Assembly: GCF_014145675.1 (NCBI RefSeq)
Contig: NZ_JACGZW010000001.1
Location: 434,001 to 498,000, forward strand
Reading direction: 5' to 3'
DNA: 64,000 bases
From: Amycolatopsis dendrobii
GTDB taxonomy: Bacteria > Actinomycetota > Actinomycetes > Mycobacteriales > Pseudonocardiaceae
A program made the position numbers and the translations under genes. Below are positions 38,014-47,918 of the stretch, in pieces. Numbering within the stretch: position 1 is the stretch's first letter; each line of letters starts with the position of its first letter. A model generated the notes under the pieces. It searched no databases, was not told where the DNA came from, and saw only the letters and a list, made by a program, of their open reading frames with translations.

Positions 38014-41000
38014 TCACGCATCGAGCACTACATCCGCAGTGGGTATCGCCTGACAGGAAAGGCACTGGTCAGCGGGCAGATCGTCGGCGATCGCGACCAG
38101 GTGCGCGACCGTTCCGGCCAGCACCGGCACGGCACAGCTTTCGCACTGCCCGAGCCGGCATCCGCTGGGCAGCGAGATCCCGGACGCCTCGGCGAAGCGC
38201 AGCAGGTCCCCGTCGCCGGCCCGCCAGGTGGCCTCGCGGCCGGATCGCGCGAACCGCACGGTGGCCGTGGCGTCGTCCGGGATGTGGACCGGGGCGGGCG
38301 CGGCGTGGAACTTCTCGGTGAAGATGTCGAAGCGCGGCACGCCCCGTTCCGTCAGTCCGGCGGTCAGTTCGTCCAGCATGCTTTCGGGACCGCACAGGTA
38401 GAATCGGGCCCGCCGCCGGATCAGGTCGGCCTCGACGCGGTCGGCGGTGATCCGGCCGGTGAAATCGCCGGGCTCCTCCGGACCGGGGCGGCTGTAGTGG
38501 TCCACTGTCCGGACACTCGGCAGCCGGGCCGCCAACTCGGCGATGCGCTCGCGGAACGCGTGCCGGGAGCGGTCGCGGCTGCCGTGGTGCAGCACGATCT
38601 CCGGCGCGGACCCGGGTTCGAGGGACTCGAGATAGCTCAGGAACGGCGTGATCCCGATCCCGGCGGCCAGCAGCACGATCGGTCGCGAATGGACGGTCGG
38701 CACCGCGAACCCGCCGGAGGGAGCTGTGACCAGCAACCGGGTCCCGGGCTGAAGCCGGTCGTGCACGGCGGGCGAGAACTGCCCGCCCGGCACCCGCCGC
38801 ACCGCGATCGCGTATCCGCCGTCGGCGGCTTGAGCCGGCCCGGTCAGCGAGTAACTGCGGGTCAGCCCCGGAGCGTCCGGCCAAGCGACGGTGATGTGCT
38901 GCCCGGCGCGGAACTCCGGGACCGCCAGGCCGTCCACCGGCTTGAGGCGCACCGACCGGATGTCCTCGGTCTCCAGTTCCGCGCGCTCGACCGCGAACTC
39001 CCGCTGCCCGGTCCACGGTTCCGGCTCGTCCGGCCGGACGTCGCAGAACGTCGAGCGCAACGGCACCGATCCGCTCACCGGGTCATGGGCGTCGTCGCCG
39101 ACGAGCAGGTTGTAGTTGGTCCCGCCGTCCTCGAGCGGGTTCGAACCGGGCAGCGCGAGGTCGGGGGCGGGCTGCCACCAGCCGTACTCCGCCACGACCA
39201 CGTCGCGATGCAGCGCGGGATCGATCCGCGCCCGCATCCGGACGTCCGCCGACGCGGTCGTGATGCGCACCCACTGCCCGTCCTCGATTCCGCGCGCCGC
39301 GGCGAGTTCCGTGCTCAGGTCGACGGCCGGTTCGGGAGAACGCTTGCGCAGCGACGAAATCCCGCGATGCTGGCTGTGGCAGAAGTATCCGTTCTTCGCG
39401 CAGGTCAGCACCAGCGGATGCCGGGCGTCCGGGACAGCCGGCTCAGCGGCCGGGACCGCGGGCTGGCCATGCTCGGCGAGCCGTTCGGAATACAGCTCGA
39501 CCCGGCGAGTCGGCGTCGCGAACCCAGCTACCGCACCATTTTCCGCACGCTCGGCGTATTTCCGGTACTCGGTCCGCAACGGCAGACCGACGCCGCCGGG
39601 CTGTTCGCGCAACTGCGCGGCGGTGAGCCCGAGCGGGGCGAGCTGGTGATCCCAGCCGTCCTCGATGCGGCCGTCGAAGAACTCCGCGCCCATCCCGAGC
39701 CGGCCGGCCAGGTCGAACACGACCTCAGTGTCCGAACGCGACTCGCCGACCGGATCGGCCATTCTCGGCCGCAGCTGCACGTGTTCCTGTGCCGCCTGGC
39801 TGATTTCGAAACCGGCCCTGACCGCCTCGTGCTCCCACGGCGTCTGAACCGGCAGCAGCAGATCGGCGAATCGCGCGGTCGGGTTCTCGAACAGATCGAG
39901 ATGCACCGCGAATTCCAATTGTCGCAACGCTTCCGCGGTTCGCTGCGGATCCGGTTGCGACAGCAGAAGATTCCCGCCGAACGACACCAGCGCCCGGACC
40001 GGATAAGGCTTTTCGTCGAGGACCGCGCGGCAGAAATCGCGTGCGGTGACCCACCCTTGCTCCGGCGGCCCGAGCGGGAACTCTTGCAGGCCAAGTGCTT
40101 TCGCTCGCTGCTCAGGCGCGAGCTGGTCCGCCGACGTGACCGGCGCGACCGCGAGTTTCGGAAGCACGACGTTGCCGCCGGGGGAATCGTAGCTGCCGGT
40201 GAGCGCGTAAAGCGTGGCGATCGCGCGCTCAGTCTGCGTCGCGTTCGCGTGCTGACCGACGCCCGACCAAGCCGCGTAAGTCACGGACTTCGCCTCGGCG
40301 AGATCGGCCGCGAAAGCGTCGATCGCCGGCGCTTCCACGGTCGTCACCGCTTCGGTCCGGTCAAGCGGCCACGCGGCACAAGCCTGCGCATAGTGCTCGA
40401 ACGCGGGAACGCAGTCGACCGGGCCGGCCAACGTGCGCACCCGGCGTTTTCCGTGCAGGGCAAACCTTTCCGGACCACTTGCTGAATAGTCCGTGTCGTA
40501 CGGCTCGGCTTGGCCCGCGACCTCGTCCCACACCGCGAAACCGGTCGCGGCGGGGTCGATTTCCGCCGCCCGGAGAAACCGGCCGGTGTCGGCGCGGACC
40601 AGCAACGGAGCGTTCGTCCACGACCGCACGAACGCCTCGTCGTGCCCCCGACGTTCGAGCAAAGCCCGCGCGACGCCGAGCGCGAGCGCGCCGTCGGCGC
40701 CCGGCCGGACCCGGAGCCAGTGGTCAGCCCGCACCGCGCTCGCGGTCCGCCGGGGATCGACGACCGCCAGTTTCGGCGGGCCGGCCTCGGCCAGCGCGGC
40801 GGACTGCGCGAGCCACGCCTTGGCCGGATTGTGCCCCCACAGCACCGCGAACTCCGTACCCGCGTAGTCCGGGGCGGGCAGTGCCGAACCGAACGTGAAC
40901 GCGTGCGCGTAGTCCTTGTGCCAGTTGCAGATTTCCGTCGCGTACAAGGTGTTGGGGCTGCCGAAAAGCCGGATGAACCGCTCGACCCAGTCGATCGCGT

Positions 41001-41349
41001 CGGACATCGGCGTGCCGCTGGGCGAGGTGACGGAGAACGCGACGGCCTCGGCGCCGCTGGTCTCGCGGATGCCGCCGAGCCGCTCGGCCATCTCGGACAG
41101 GGCTTCGTCCCAGCTGATCTCGCGCCAGCGCGGATCCGGGTCCGACTTCGGCGTCGTGCGGCGCAACGGCCTGCGCAGCCGTTCGGGGGAGTGCACCAGT
41201 TCAGGCGCGGCGCGGCCCTTCGGGCACAGCGCGGCGCCCGTCGGATGTGCCGGATCCGGCCGGACGCCGCGCAGCGCGCCGTTCTCGACCGTGTAGACCG
41301 CGCCGCAGCGCGACCGGCACAACGTGCAGTAACCCCGGATCTCAGGCAT
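38014..41349 (-). CDS. Molybdopterin oxidoreductase fused to ferredoxin reductase and [2Fe-2S] ferredoxin domains
   Basis: 1111 residues, a complete electron chain in one protein. Residues 1-45 bind a [4Fe-4S] cluster (Cys8, Cys11, Cys15, Cys42). A DMSO-reductase-family catalytic domain follows to about residue 770, with EICNWHKDYAHAFTFG a candidate Mo-ligand cysteine region. An FNR-like domain (RSYSLTGPA for FAD, GIGITPFLS and YLCGPE for NAD(P)H) spans about 780-1010. The C-terminal plant-type ferredoxin has CRLGQCESC plus a distal CLSC. No Tat signal, so cytosolic. The motif does not match nitrate reductase or formate dehydrogenase, so substrate is unknown. A GntR gene diverges from it. Confidence 0.85.
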   Translation of the reverse strand: MPEIRGYCTLCRSRCGAVYTVENGALRGVRPDPAHPTGAALCPKGRAAPELVHSPERLRRPLRRTTPKSDPDPRWREISWDEALSEMAERLGGIRETSGAEAVAFSVTSPSGTPMSDAIDWVERFIRLFGSPNTLYATEICNWHKDYAHAFTFGSALPAPDYAGTEFAVLWGHNPAKAWLAQSAALAEAGPPKLAVVDPRRTASAVRADHWLRVRPGADGALALGVARALLERRGHDEAFVRSWTNAPLLVRADTGRFLRAAEIDPAATGFAVWDEVAGQAEPYDTDYSASGPERFALHGKRRVRTLAGPVDCVPAFEHYAQACAAWPLDRTEAVTTVEAPAIDAFAADLAEAKSVTYAAWSGVGQHANATQTERAIATLYALTGSYDSPGGNVVLPKLAVAPVTSADQLAPEQRAKALGLQEFPLGPPEQGWVTARDFCRAVLDEKPYPVRALVSFGGNLLLSQPDPQRTAEALRQLEFAVHLDLFENPTARFADLLLPVQTPWEHEAVRAGFEISQAAQEHVQLRPRMADPVGESRSDTEVVFDLAGRLGMGAEFFDGRIEDGWDHQLAPLGLTAAQLREQPGGVGLPLRTEYRKYAERAENGAVAGFATPTRRVELYSERLAEHGQPAVPAAEPAVPDARHPLVLTCAKNGYFCHSQHRGISSLRKRSPEPAVDLSTELAAARGIEDGQWVRITTASADVRMRARIDPALHRDVVVAEYGWWQPAPDLALPGSNPLEDGGTNYNLLVGDDAHDPVSGSVPLRSTFCDVRPDEPEPWTGQREFAVERAELETEDIRSVRLKPVDGLAVPEFRAGQHITVAWPDAPGLTRSYSLTGPAQAADGGYAIAVRRVPGGQFSPAVHDRLQPGTRLLVTAPSGGFAVPTVHSRPIVLLAAGIGITPFLSYLESLEPGSAPEIVLHHGSRDRSRHAFRERIAELAARLPSVRTVDHYSRPGPEEPGDFTGRITADRVEADLIRRRARFYLCGPESMLDELTAGLTERGVPRFDIFTEKFHAAPAPVHIPDDATATVRFARSGREATWRAGDGDLLRFAEASGISLPSGCRLGQCESCAVPVLAGTVAHLVAIADDLPADQCLSCQAIPTADVVLDA

Positions 41350-41351
41350 TA

Positions 41352-41367
41352 GTTACTCCTTAGTAAC
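41352..41367. promoter_or_regulatory. Palindrome GTTACT-N4-AGTAAC over ribosome site of the molybdoenzyme
   Basis: A perfect 6-bp inverted repeat whose minus-strand loop holds AAGG of the Shine-Dalgarno sequence AAGGAG. It could be the GntR operator, or fold in the mRNA and mask the ribosome site. Confidence 0.55.
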
Positions 41368-41442
41368 CGGCTACCGGCTACTCCTGTACCCTGCTGGACT
41401 TGAGCGGGCGAAGTCAAGCCCGGGAAAGCGGAGGTGCGCCCC

Positions 41443-42084
41443 GTGACGCAGCTGCAGCGCACTAACCTGCGCGAACAAGTGCTCGAAGTGGTGCGGCAGG
41501 CGATGGTGTCCGGCGAACTGCGTCCCGGCGACATCTACTCGGCCGCCGCGCTCGCGACGCGGCTGGGCGTGTCGAGCAGCCCGGTGCGGGAAGCGTTGCT
41601 GACGCTGGTCAACCAGGGCCTGCTGGAACCCGTCCGCAACCGGGGCTACCGGGTCGTCGCGGTCACCGAACGCGATCTGGACGAGATCTACGAGATGCGG
41701 CTGCTGCTGGAGGTCCCGGCGACGTTGTCCGCAGGGGCTGCCGCGAGCCCGGACGACCTCGTCCGGCTGGACGGGCTGGCCGCCGAGATCGAGTCCGCTG
41801 CGGAGGCAGGCGATGTCGCGCGCTTCCTGGAGGCGGACCGCCGGTTCCATCTGGATTTGCTGGCGCTGTCCGGAAACGGGCGGCTGACCGGCGCCATCGC
41901 CACGCTGCGCGACCAGACGCGGTTGTACGGCTTGGAAAAGCTCGCGGAGCACGGTCGGCTGGCGGATTCGGCGGGGGAGCACCGGGAGATGCTGGCGGCG
42001 ATCGCGGAGCGGGATTGGGCGCGGCTGGAGGGACAGGTCAAGGCGCATCTGAAGCACGTACGGGCGGAATGGGCGGCTGGCTGA
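41443..42084 (+). CDS. GntR-family regulator, FCD type, divergent from molybdoenzyme
   Basis: 213 residues. Winged helix-turn-helix at about residues 8-70 (LREQVLEVVRQAMVSGELRP, then LATRLGVSSSPVREALLTL), then an all-helical FCD ligand domain with metal-site residues such as EADRRFHLDLL. GTG 41443 is chosen for GGAGG 8 nt upstream. It diverges from the Mo enzyme by 93 bases and likely controls it; FCD ligands are usually small carboxylates. Confidence 0.88.
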   Translation: MTQLQRTNLREQVLEVVRQAMVSGELRPGDIYSAAALATRLGVSSSPVREALLTLVNQGLLEPVRNRGYRVVAVTERDLDEIYEMRLLLEVPATLSAGAAASPDDLVRLDGLAAEIESAAEAGDVARFLEADRRFHLDLLALSGNGRLTGAIATLRDQTRLYGLEKLAEHGRLADSAGEHREMLAAIAERDWARLEGQVKAHLKHVRAEWAAG

Positions 42085-42109
42085 CCCGGGGCGGCGCCCG
42101 CTGGGTCAG
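42081..42109. terminator. Weak hairpin between convergent regulators
   Basis: CTGACCC pairs with GGGTCAG around the ends of the GntR and LysR genes. Short stem, no T-tract. Confidence 0.4.
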
Positions 42110-42960
42110 GTCAGGTGCCGCAGTACCGCCGCCACCGCCGGACGCGGATCGCCGGTGTGAGTCGCCGTGATGTTCCATGTCGGGCCGCCCCGGGTGAACC
42201 GGCGGCCGGTCAGGTCGGGGAACTGCGCGGCGACGGACACCGGCAGCACGCAGCCGCCGAGATCGTGGCGGACCAGTTCGGCCGCGGCGGGCGCGTCGGT
42301 GACCTCGTGCACGACCGTCCGGCGCACCCGAGCCGACTGGAACGTCCGGTCGGTGGCCTCCCGGATCGCCCAGCCCGGCGCGAAATCGACCACCGCGGCA
42401 CCGGCGGCTTCGGCGGCCGACACCGGCCGGTCCGCCGCTCCGTCGCCGGCCGCGGTGACCAGCACCATCTCCTCCCGCCGGACCGGGCGGCTGACCAATC
42501 CGCCGCTCGGGGCGCAGCCCGCGACCGCGACCATGATGTCCACAGCGGACGTCACGACCGCCTCGCGCAGCTGATGCGGCGGCGCGGTCCGCACCAGCAC
42601 TCGCACGCCGGGATGGTCCCGGCGCAACGCGCTCAGCGCCCGGTGCGGTTCCGGCCAGGCCCCGGGCATGACCCCGATCCGGACCTCGCCGGTGACCTGC
42701 CAGCGTGCCCGGTCGACGGTCGCGCGAGCGTGGCTGGCCGCCTCCAGTGCCGCTCGCGCCGCCGGGAGAAACGCTTTGCCCGCAGGCGTCAGCGCGACCC
42801 GGTGGGTAGTGCGCTCGAACAACTCGGTGCCGAGATCGCGTTCGAGCGCACGGACCACAGTGGACACTGTCGACTGCACCGTATGCAGCCGACGCGCGGC
42901 AGCCGTGAATCCACCCTCCTCCGCCACCGCGACGACGGTTTCCAGCTGCCGCAGGTCCAT
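42106..42960 (-). CDS. LysR-family transcriptional regulator
   Basis: 284 residues starting MDLRQLETVVAVAEEGGFTA, helix-turn-helix through about residue 60 (LHTVQSTVSTVVRALERDLG), then an effector domain. ATG 42960 follows GGGAGG. It starts 61 bases after sucD on the same strand and could be read from the sucCD transcript; target genes unknown. Confidence 0.88.
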   Translation of the reverse strand: MDLRQLETVVAVAEEGGFTAAARRLHTVQSTVSTVVRALERDLGTELFERTTHRVALTPAGKAFLPAARAALEAASHARATVDRARWQVTGEVRIGVMPGAWPEPHRALSALRRDHPGVRVLVRTAPPHQLREAVVTSAVDIMVAVAGCAPSGGLVSRPVRREEMVLVTAAGDGAADRPVSAAEAAGAAVVDFAPGWAIREATDRTFQSARVRRTVVHEVTDAPAAAELVRHDLGGCVLPVSVAAQFPDLTGRRFTRGGPTWNITATHTGDPRPAVAAVLRHLT

Positions 42961-43021
42961 CCATCCTCCCGGGTTCGCCTTTGAACCACTCCGGTCGTAG
43001 TACTGCGCCTGCCGGGCGAGG

Positions 43022-43906
43022 TCAGCTCGTTCCGGCGAGCACCTCGCGCACCAGTCGCGCAGTCTCGCTCGGCGTGCGCCCCACCCGGATCCCGGCCGCT
43101 TCGAGCGCCTCCTTCTTGGCGGCTGCCGTCCCGGAGGACCCGGACACGATCGCTCCCGCGTGCCCCATGGTTTTGCCCTCGGGAGCGGTGAACCCCGCGA
43201 CGTAGCCGACAACCGGCTTCCGCACGTTCTCCCGCACGTACGCCGCCGCGCGCTCCTCCGCGTCGCCGCCGATCTCGCCGATCAGCACGATCACGTCGGT
43301 GTCAGGGTCCTTTTCGAACGCCTCGACCGCGTCGATGTGCGTGGTGCCGATGACCGGGTCTCCGCCGATGCCGATGCAGCTGGAGAACCCGATGTCGCGG
43401 AGCTCGTGCATGAGCTGATAGGTGAGCGTGCCGGACTTCGACACCAGCCCGATCCGTCCCGGGCCCGTGATGTCCGCCGGAATGATGCCGGCGTTCGAGA
43501 GCCCGGGGGAGATGAGCCCGGGACAGTTGGGCCCGATGATCCGGGTACGGCTGTCGCGCGCGTGCGCCCAGAACGCGGCGGAATCGTGCACCGGCACGCC
43601 CTCGGTGATCACCACCGCGAGCCCGATGCCCGCTTCGACCGCCTCGAGCACCGCGTCCTTGACGAACGGCGGCGGCACGAACAAGACCACTACGTCCGCA
43701 TCGGTCTCCGCCATCGCCTCGGCCACGCCCCCGAAGACCGGCAACTCGGGTCCGTCAAAGGAAACTGTCTGGCCGGCCTTCCGCGGATTCACCCCGCCGA
43801 CGACGTTCGTGCCCGCGGCCAGCATCCGCCGGGTGTGCTTGGCGCCCTCCGCGCCGGTGATGCCGGAAACGAGGACCCGGCTGGTGTTGTCGAGGAAAAT
43901 CGCCAT
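43022..43906 (-). CDS. sucD: Succinyl-CoA synthetase alpha subunit
   Basis: 294 residues, the normal length. CoA-binding Rossmann domain ([20 protein letters not shown]), the ligase motif [11 protein letters not shown], and the phosphorylated histidine in [10 protein letters not shown] near residue 249. Forms a complex with SucC, converting succinyl-CoA, ADP and phosphate to succinate, CoA and ATP. Follows sucC by 3 bases. Confidence 0.94.
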   Translation of the reverse strand: MAIFLDNTSRVLVSGITGAEGAKHTRRMLAAGTNVVGGVNPRKAGQTVSFDGPELPVFGGVAEAMAETDADVVVLFVPPPFVKDAVLEAVEAGIGLAVVITEGVPVHDSAAFWAHARDSRTRIIGPNCPGLISPGLSNAGIIPADITGPGRIGLVSKSGTLTYQLMHELRDIGFSSCIGIGGDPVIGTTHIDAVEAFEKDPDTDVIVLIGEIGGDAEERAAAYVRENVRKPVVGYVAGFTAPEGKTMGHAGAIVSGSSGTAAAKKEALEAAGIRVGRTPSETARLVREVLAGTS

Positions 43907-43909
43907 CGT

Positions 43910-45070
43910 TCAGGCCTCCGTCCCGGCCGCGAGCCCGGCCGCCTCGCGTGCGGCGTCGTCCATCGTCGCGACGACTGTCACCAGCGGATGCGCGGCCTCG
44001 TCGAGGATCCGCCTTCCTTCCGCGACGTTGTTCCCGTCGAGCCGGACGACCAGCGGTTTCGTCGCGCGATCGCCCAGCAGCGCCAGCGCTTTCACGATGC
44101 CGTCCGCCACCGCGTCGCACGCCGTGATCCCGCCGAAGACGTTCACGAACACACTGCGCACCGCCGGATCCCCGAGGATCACGCCGAGCCCGGCCGACAT
44201 GATCTCCGCGGACGCACCGCCGCCGATGTCGAGAAAGTTCGCCGGCCCGACCGCCCCCGCGTCCCGCGCCGCGGCAGCCACTACGTCCAGAGTGGACATC
44301 ACGAGCCCGGCACCGTTGCCGATCACGCCGATGTCGCCGTCGAGCTTCACGTAATTGAGCCCTTGCTCGGCGGCCTGCTGTTCGAGCGGATCCCCGACCT
44401 CCGATTCCGCGAACGCCCGATGCCCGGGATGCCGAAACGCGGCGTTGCCGTCGAGCGTGACCTTCCCGTCGAGCGCGACGATCTCCCCATCGCGCGTGCG
44501 AGCGAGCGGATTGACCTCGACGAGGGTTGCGTCCTCGGCCGTGAACACGTCCCACAACCGGACCAAGACCCCCGCCGCTTCGACCGGAAGCCGTGCCGCC
44601 GCCGCGATCCTGCGCGCCTTCACGAGGTCGACCCCGACGCGGACATCGATCGGCACCTTGACCACAGCCTCCGGCCGGGTCGCGGCGACCTCCTCGATGT
44701 CCATCCCGCCCGCCGCCGACGCCATCGCGAGGAAACTCCGGTCCGTGCGGTCGAGGAGATAGGAGACGTAGTACTCCTCGGCGATATCGCTGGCCTCGGT
44801 GACCAGGACCCGATGCACGCGGTGCCCTTTGATGTCCATCCCGAGGATCTCGTGCGCGACCCTCGCCGCGTCTTCCGGCTGGGCCGCGAGTTTGACCCCG
44901 CCCGCCTTGCCCCGTCCGCCGGTCTTGACTTGCGCCTTCACGACAACCGGCCCCCCGATCTCGACAGCGGCGGCGCGGGCTTCGTCAGGCGTCGCTGCGA
45001 CGCAGCCACGGGGAACCGGCACGCCGTGCGCGGCGAAGAGGTCGCGCGCTTGGTGTTCCAAGAGGTCCAT
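43910..45070 (-). CDS. sucC: Succinyl-CoA synthetase beta subunit
   Basis: 386 residues. ATP-grasp domain beginning [20 protein letters not shown], with [20 protein letters not shown] for nucleotide binding and [11 protein letters not shown] in the C-terminal domain. Pairs with SucD. Actinobacteria often have several sucCD pairs; this one sits among accessory catabolic genes rather than other TCA genes and may act on a different dicarboxylate. Confidence 0.93.
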   Translation of the reverse strand: MDLLEHQARDLFAAHGVPVPRGCVAATPDEARAAAVEIGGPVVVKAQVKTGGRGKAGGVKLAAQPEDAARVAHEILGMDIKGHRVHRVLVTEASDIAEEYYVSYLLDRTDRSFLAMASAAGGMDIEEVAATRPEAVVKVPIDVRVGVDLVKARRIAAAARLPVEAAGVLVRLWDVFTAEDATLVEVNPLARTRDGEIVALDGKVTLDGNAAFRHPGHRAFAESEVGDPLEQQAAEQGLNYVKLDGDIGVIGNGAGLVMSTLDVVAAAARDAGAVGPANFLDIGGGASAEIMSAGLGVILGDPAVRSVFVNVFGGITACDAVADGIVKALALLGDRATKPLVVRLDGNNVAEGRRILDEAAHPLVTVVATMDDAAREAAGLAAGTEA

Positions 45071-45931
45071 CGGAATTCCTTCCTTGCGGGCGGGGGAGCG
45101 GGTTCTTCGTTGGTGGGTGTCGTGGACCGGTAGCGGGCGTTTGTCGGCTTAGCTGCGGTTGCTGGCTGGTGGCTCGGGGCCGGTGGTTGGCGGTTGGGGC
45201 GCGGCTGGCTGCCCGGTCGCGGAGGGCGGCTGGCCGCGTGGTTCCGGAGCCAGCCCGTCGATGCGCCCGATCCGCACCGCTCGACCCGACTCGTCGTGAG
45301 CTCCGGCCGCCATGTCCAGCGCGACAGGCTTGGCCGTTCGTTAGCCAGCCCCCGTGCCCTGTGGCACGGGGCGGCCGCTCGGTGCCGCGCTGCCGACGAA
45401 CGTCCGCCGCGCCGGACGGCAATCGGCCGAGCGACCCGCCTCGCCGCCGTGCTCGACGACAGCACGACTGCGAAGTGGCCTTAAGCAGCCTGAGCGGTAA
45501 GCCGCTCTGCCGCCCGCACGGCGGACCCAGCCGACGTGCCGCAGGCAGTCTGGCGAGTGACCCGCCATGCCGCGGACGACCCGGCGGGTGGTCCGACGTG
45601 CCTGCCGCCGTCCCGTCGAGCACCTCGGCCGACGAGCCATCCCGCAGCGTCCCGCGCGGCGGGCCGACCCGTGAATCAGCCAGCAAGCCGCCCGCCGAAG
45701 CCTGCGGCGGATCGCCCGGCCGGCCGGCCGGACAAACCTGCGGATGCCCCTGGACAGCGGGCGGCTCGAAGAGTAAGTCTAATGCCTACCTCATACGGTA
45801 TGCAATCTACAGTCTTCCGGCGACGAGCCGCTGACCTGCGGCGACAGATCCGGCGGGCCGCGGAGAGACACGAGCAGACCGGGACGAGCGCGCGGGTCAG
45901 AGAGGTCCGGCGCGGACAGGAGGAGTTGCGC
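45071..45931. other. Long GC-rich spacer with low-complexity sequence and the oxalate-operon promoter
   Basis: 860 bases without a credible gene. Open frames exist on both strands but their translations are Arg/Pro/Ala-rich noise with no domain. Short CCGGC-type repeats are frequent. The only sharp signals are the ATACGGTATGCAATCTA site (45792-45808) and the AGGAGGAG ribosome site before the decarboxylase. Confidence 0.6.
45792..45810. promoter_or_regulatory. GntR-type operator upstream of oxalate operon
   Basis: ATACGGTATGCAATCTACA contains the palindrome ATAC-N-GTAT followed by GCAATCTA. All but one of the first 17 bases are repeated at 58360-58376 before the PanE-like gene. It lies 122 bp before the decarboxylase ATG. 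Confidence 0.65.
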
Positions 45932-47902
45932 ATGTCGCCCACCACGACCGGCCGGCAACCAGGCCGGCACACCGGCGAGAACGCCAGCGGGAAGACCGGC
46001 GACACGGCCGGTGAGCACCCTGCCGGCGCAGCCGGCGAGCAGCGGTCAACCGGCCGGAGCGCTGGCGAGAAGACCGGTGAGAACCAGCAAACCGGCGAGA
46101 ATGCCGGAGGCAAGGCCAACGAGCAGCGGTCGACGAGCCGAAGCGCCGGAGGCGAAGCCGGCGAGAACGGGCGAACCGCCCCGGACAAGGCCAGCGCGCC
46201 CGCAGGTCAGCACCGGGCCGCCACCGGCGAAGCGGCGGAAACGATCTCCGGCGGCCACCTCGTCGCGAAAGCCCTGAAAGCCGAAGGCGTCGACACCATC
46301 TTCACCCTCTGCGGCGGCCACATCATCGACATCTACGACGGCTGCGTCGACGAGGGCATCAGCGTCATCGACGTCCGCCACGAGCAGGTCGCGGCGCACG
46401 CGGCCGACGGGTACGCGCGGATCACCGGCCGTCCCGGCTGTGCGGTGGTCACGGCGGGGCCGGGGACGACCGACGCGGTCACGGGCGTCGCGAACGCGTT
46501 GCGCGCGGAGAGCCCGATGCTGCTGATCGGCGGCCAGGGCGCGTTGAGCCAGCACAAAATGGGCTCCCTGCAGGACCTCCCGCACGTGGACATGATGACC
46601 CCGATCACCAAGTTCGCCGCGACCGTCCCGCACACCTCGCGGGCCGCTGACCTGGTGTCGATGGCGTTCCGGGAAGCCTTCGCGGGCGCGCCGGGACCGT
46701 CCTTTCTGGAGATTCCCCGAGACGTCCTTGACGCTCGCGTGCCGGCGGAGAACGCGCGCATCCCGGAGCCTGGCCGGTATCGCGCCTCAACGCGGAACGC
46801 GGGTGATCCGGCGGATGTCGAAAAGCTCGCCGATCTGCTGGTGCACGCCAAGAAACCGGCCGTACTCCTCGGCAGCCAGGTCTGGACGACGCGAGCCACC
46901 GAGCCCGCGACCGAACTTGTCCGCACGCTGAACATCCCGGCGTACATGAACGGCGCCGGCCGCGGAACTCTGCCGCCCGGCGATCCGCACCACTTCCAGC
47001 TCTCCCGCCGTTACGCGTTCGACAACGCGGACGTGATCGTCATCGTCGGCACGCCGTTCGACTTCCGGATGGGTTACGGCAAAAGGCTTTCCCCGGACGC
47101 GAAGGTGGTGCAGATCGACCTCGACTACCGGACCGTCGGCAAGAACCGCGACATCGATCTCGGCATCGTCGGCGACGCGGGGCAGATCCTCGCCGCGGTC
47201 GCGGACGCTGCGTCCGGCCGGGTGGACAACGGGGCGGTGGGGCGCAAGCCATGGCTGGAGGAACTGCGTGCGGTCGAGGACAAAGCCAAGCAGAAGCGCT
47301 TGCCGCAGCAGCATTCCGACGCGAATCCGATCCATCCGTACCGGCTGGTGCACGAGATCAACGAGTTCCTGACCGAGGATTCGATCTACATCGGCGACGG
47401 CGGCGACATCGTCACGTTCTCCGGCCAGGTCGTGCAGCCGAAAGCGCCGGGACACTGGATGGATCCCGGTCCGCTCGGGACGCTCGGCGTCGGCGTTCCG
47501 TTCGTGCTGGCCGCGAAACACGCGCGGCCGGACCAAGAGGTCGTCGCGCTCTTCGGGGACGGGGCGTTTTCCTTGACCGGCTGGGATTTCGAGACGCTCG
47601 TGCGGTTCGATCTGCCGTTCGTCGGGATCGTCGGCAACAACTCGTCGATGAACCAGATCCGCTACGGCCAGGCGCAGAAATACGGCCTGGCCCGCGAGCG
47701 CGTCGGGAACACCCTCGGGGATGTTCCCTACGACCAGTTCGCGCGGATGCTCGGCGGCTACGGCGAGGAAGTCCGCGACCCCGCGGACATCGCCCCGGCA
47801 TTGCGCCGTGCGCGGGAATCCGGCAAGCCGTCGCTGATCAACGTCTGGGTCGACCCGGACGCCTACGCCCCCGGAACCATGAACCAGACGATGTACAAGT
47901 AG
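45932..47902 (+). CDS. ThDP-dependent decarboxylase, probable oxalyl-CoA decarboxylase
   Basis: 656 residues. Residues 1 to about 100 are a disordered, repeat-like tail rich in Gly, Glu, Ser, Thr and Lys ([13 protein letters not shown] motifs). From about 105 the three ThDP domains follow: RHEQ with catalytic Glu151, a central domain, and the cofactor motif [20 protein letters not shown] ending in NN. The family includes oxalyl-CoA decarboxylase, 2-hydroxyacyl-CoA lyase and acetolactate synthase. Directly followed by formyl-CoA:oxalate CoA-transferase, which strongly favours oxalyl-CoA as substrate. It is divergent from classic Oxalobacter-type Oxc. AGGAGGAG supports ATG 45932. Confidence 0.8.
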   Translation: MSPTTTGRQPGRHTGENASGKTGDTAGEHPAGAAGEQRSTGRSAGEKTGENQQTGENAGGKANEQRSTSRSAGGEAGENGRTAPDKASAPAGQHRAATGEAAETISGGHLVAKALKAEGVDTIFTLCGGHIIDIYDGCVDEGISVIDVRHEQVAAHAADGYARITGRPGCAVVTAGPGTTDAVTGVANALRAESPMLLIGGQGALSQHKMGSLQDLPHVDMMTPITKFAATVPHTSRAADLVSMAFREAFAGAPGPSFLEIPRDVLDARVPAENARIPEPGRYRASTRNAGDPADVEKLADLLVHAKKPAVLLGSQVWTTRATEPATELVRTLNIPAYMNGAGRGTLPPGDPHHFQLSRRYAFDNADVIVIVGTPFDFRMGYGKRLSPDAKVVQIDLDYRTVGKNRDIDLGIVGDAGQILAAVADAASGRVDNGAVGRKPWLEELRAVEDKAKQKRLPQQHSDANPIHPYRLVHEINEFLTEDSIYIGDGGDIVTFSGQVVQPKAPGHWMDPGPLGTLGVGVPFVLAAKHARPDQEVVALFGDGAFSLTGWDFETLVRFDLPFVGIVGNNSSMNQIRYGQAQKYGLARERVGNTLGDVPYDQFARMLGGYGEEVRDPADIAPALRRARESGKPSLINVWVDPDAYAPGTMNQTMYK

Positions 47903-47918
47903 TCGGGAGGAGCCGAAG

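Noticed and set aside
45169..45834. Open frame of 221 codons before the oxalate operon
   Set aside because: Arg/Pro/Ala noise without domain or ribosome site; competing open frames on the other strand look the same.
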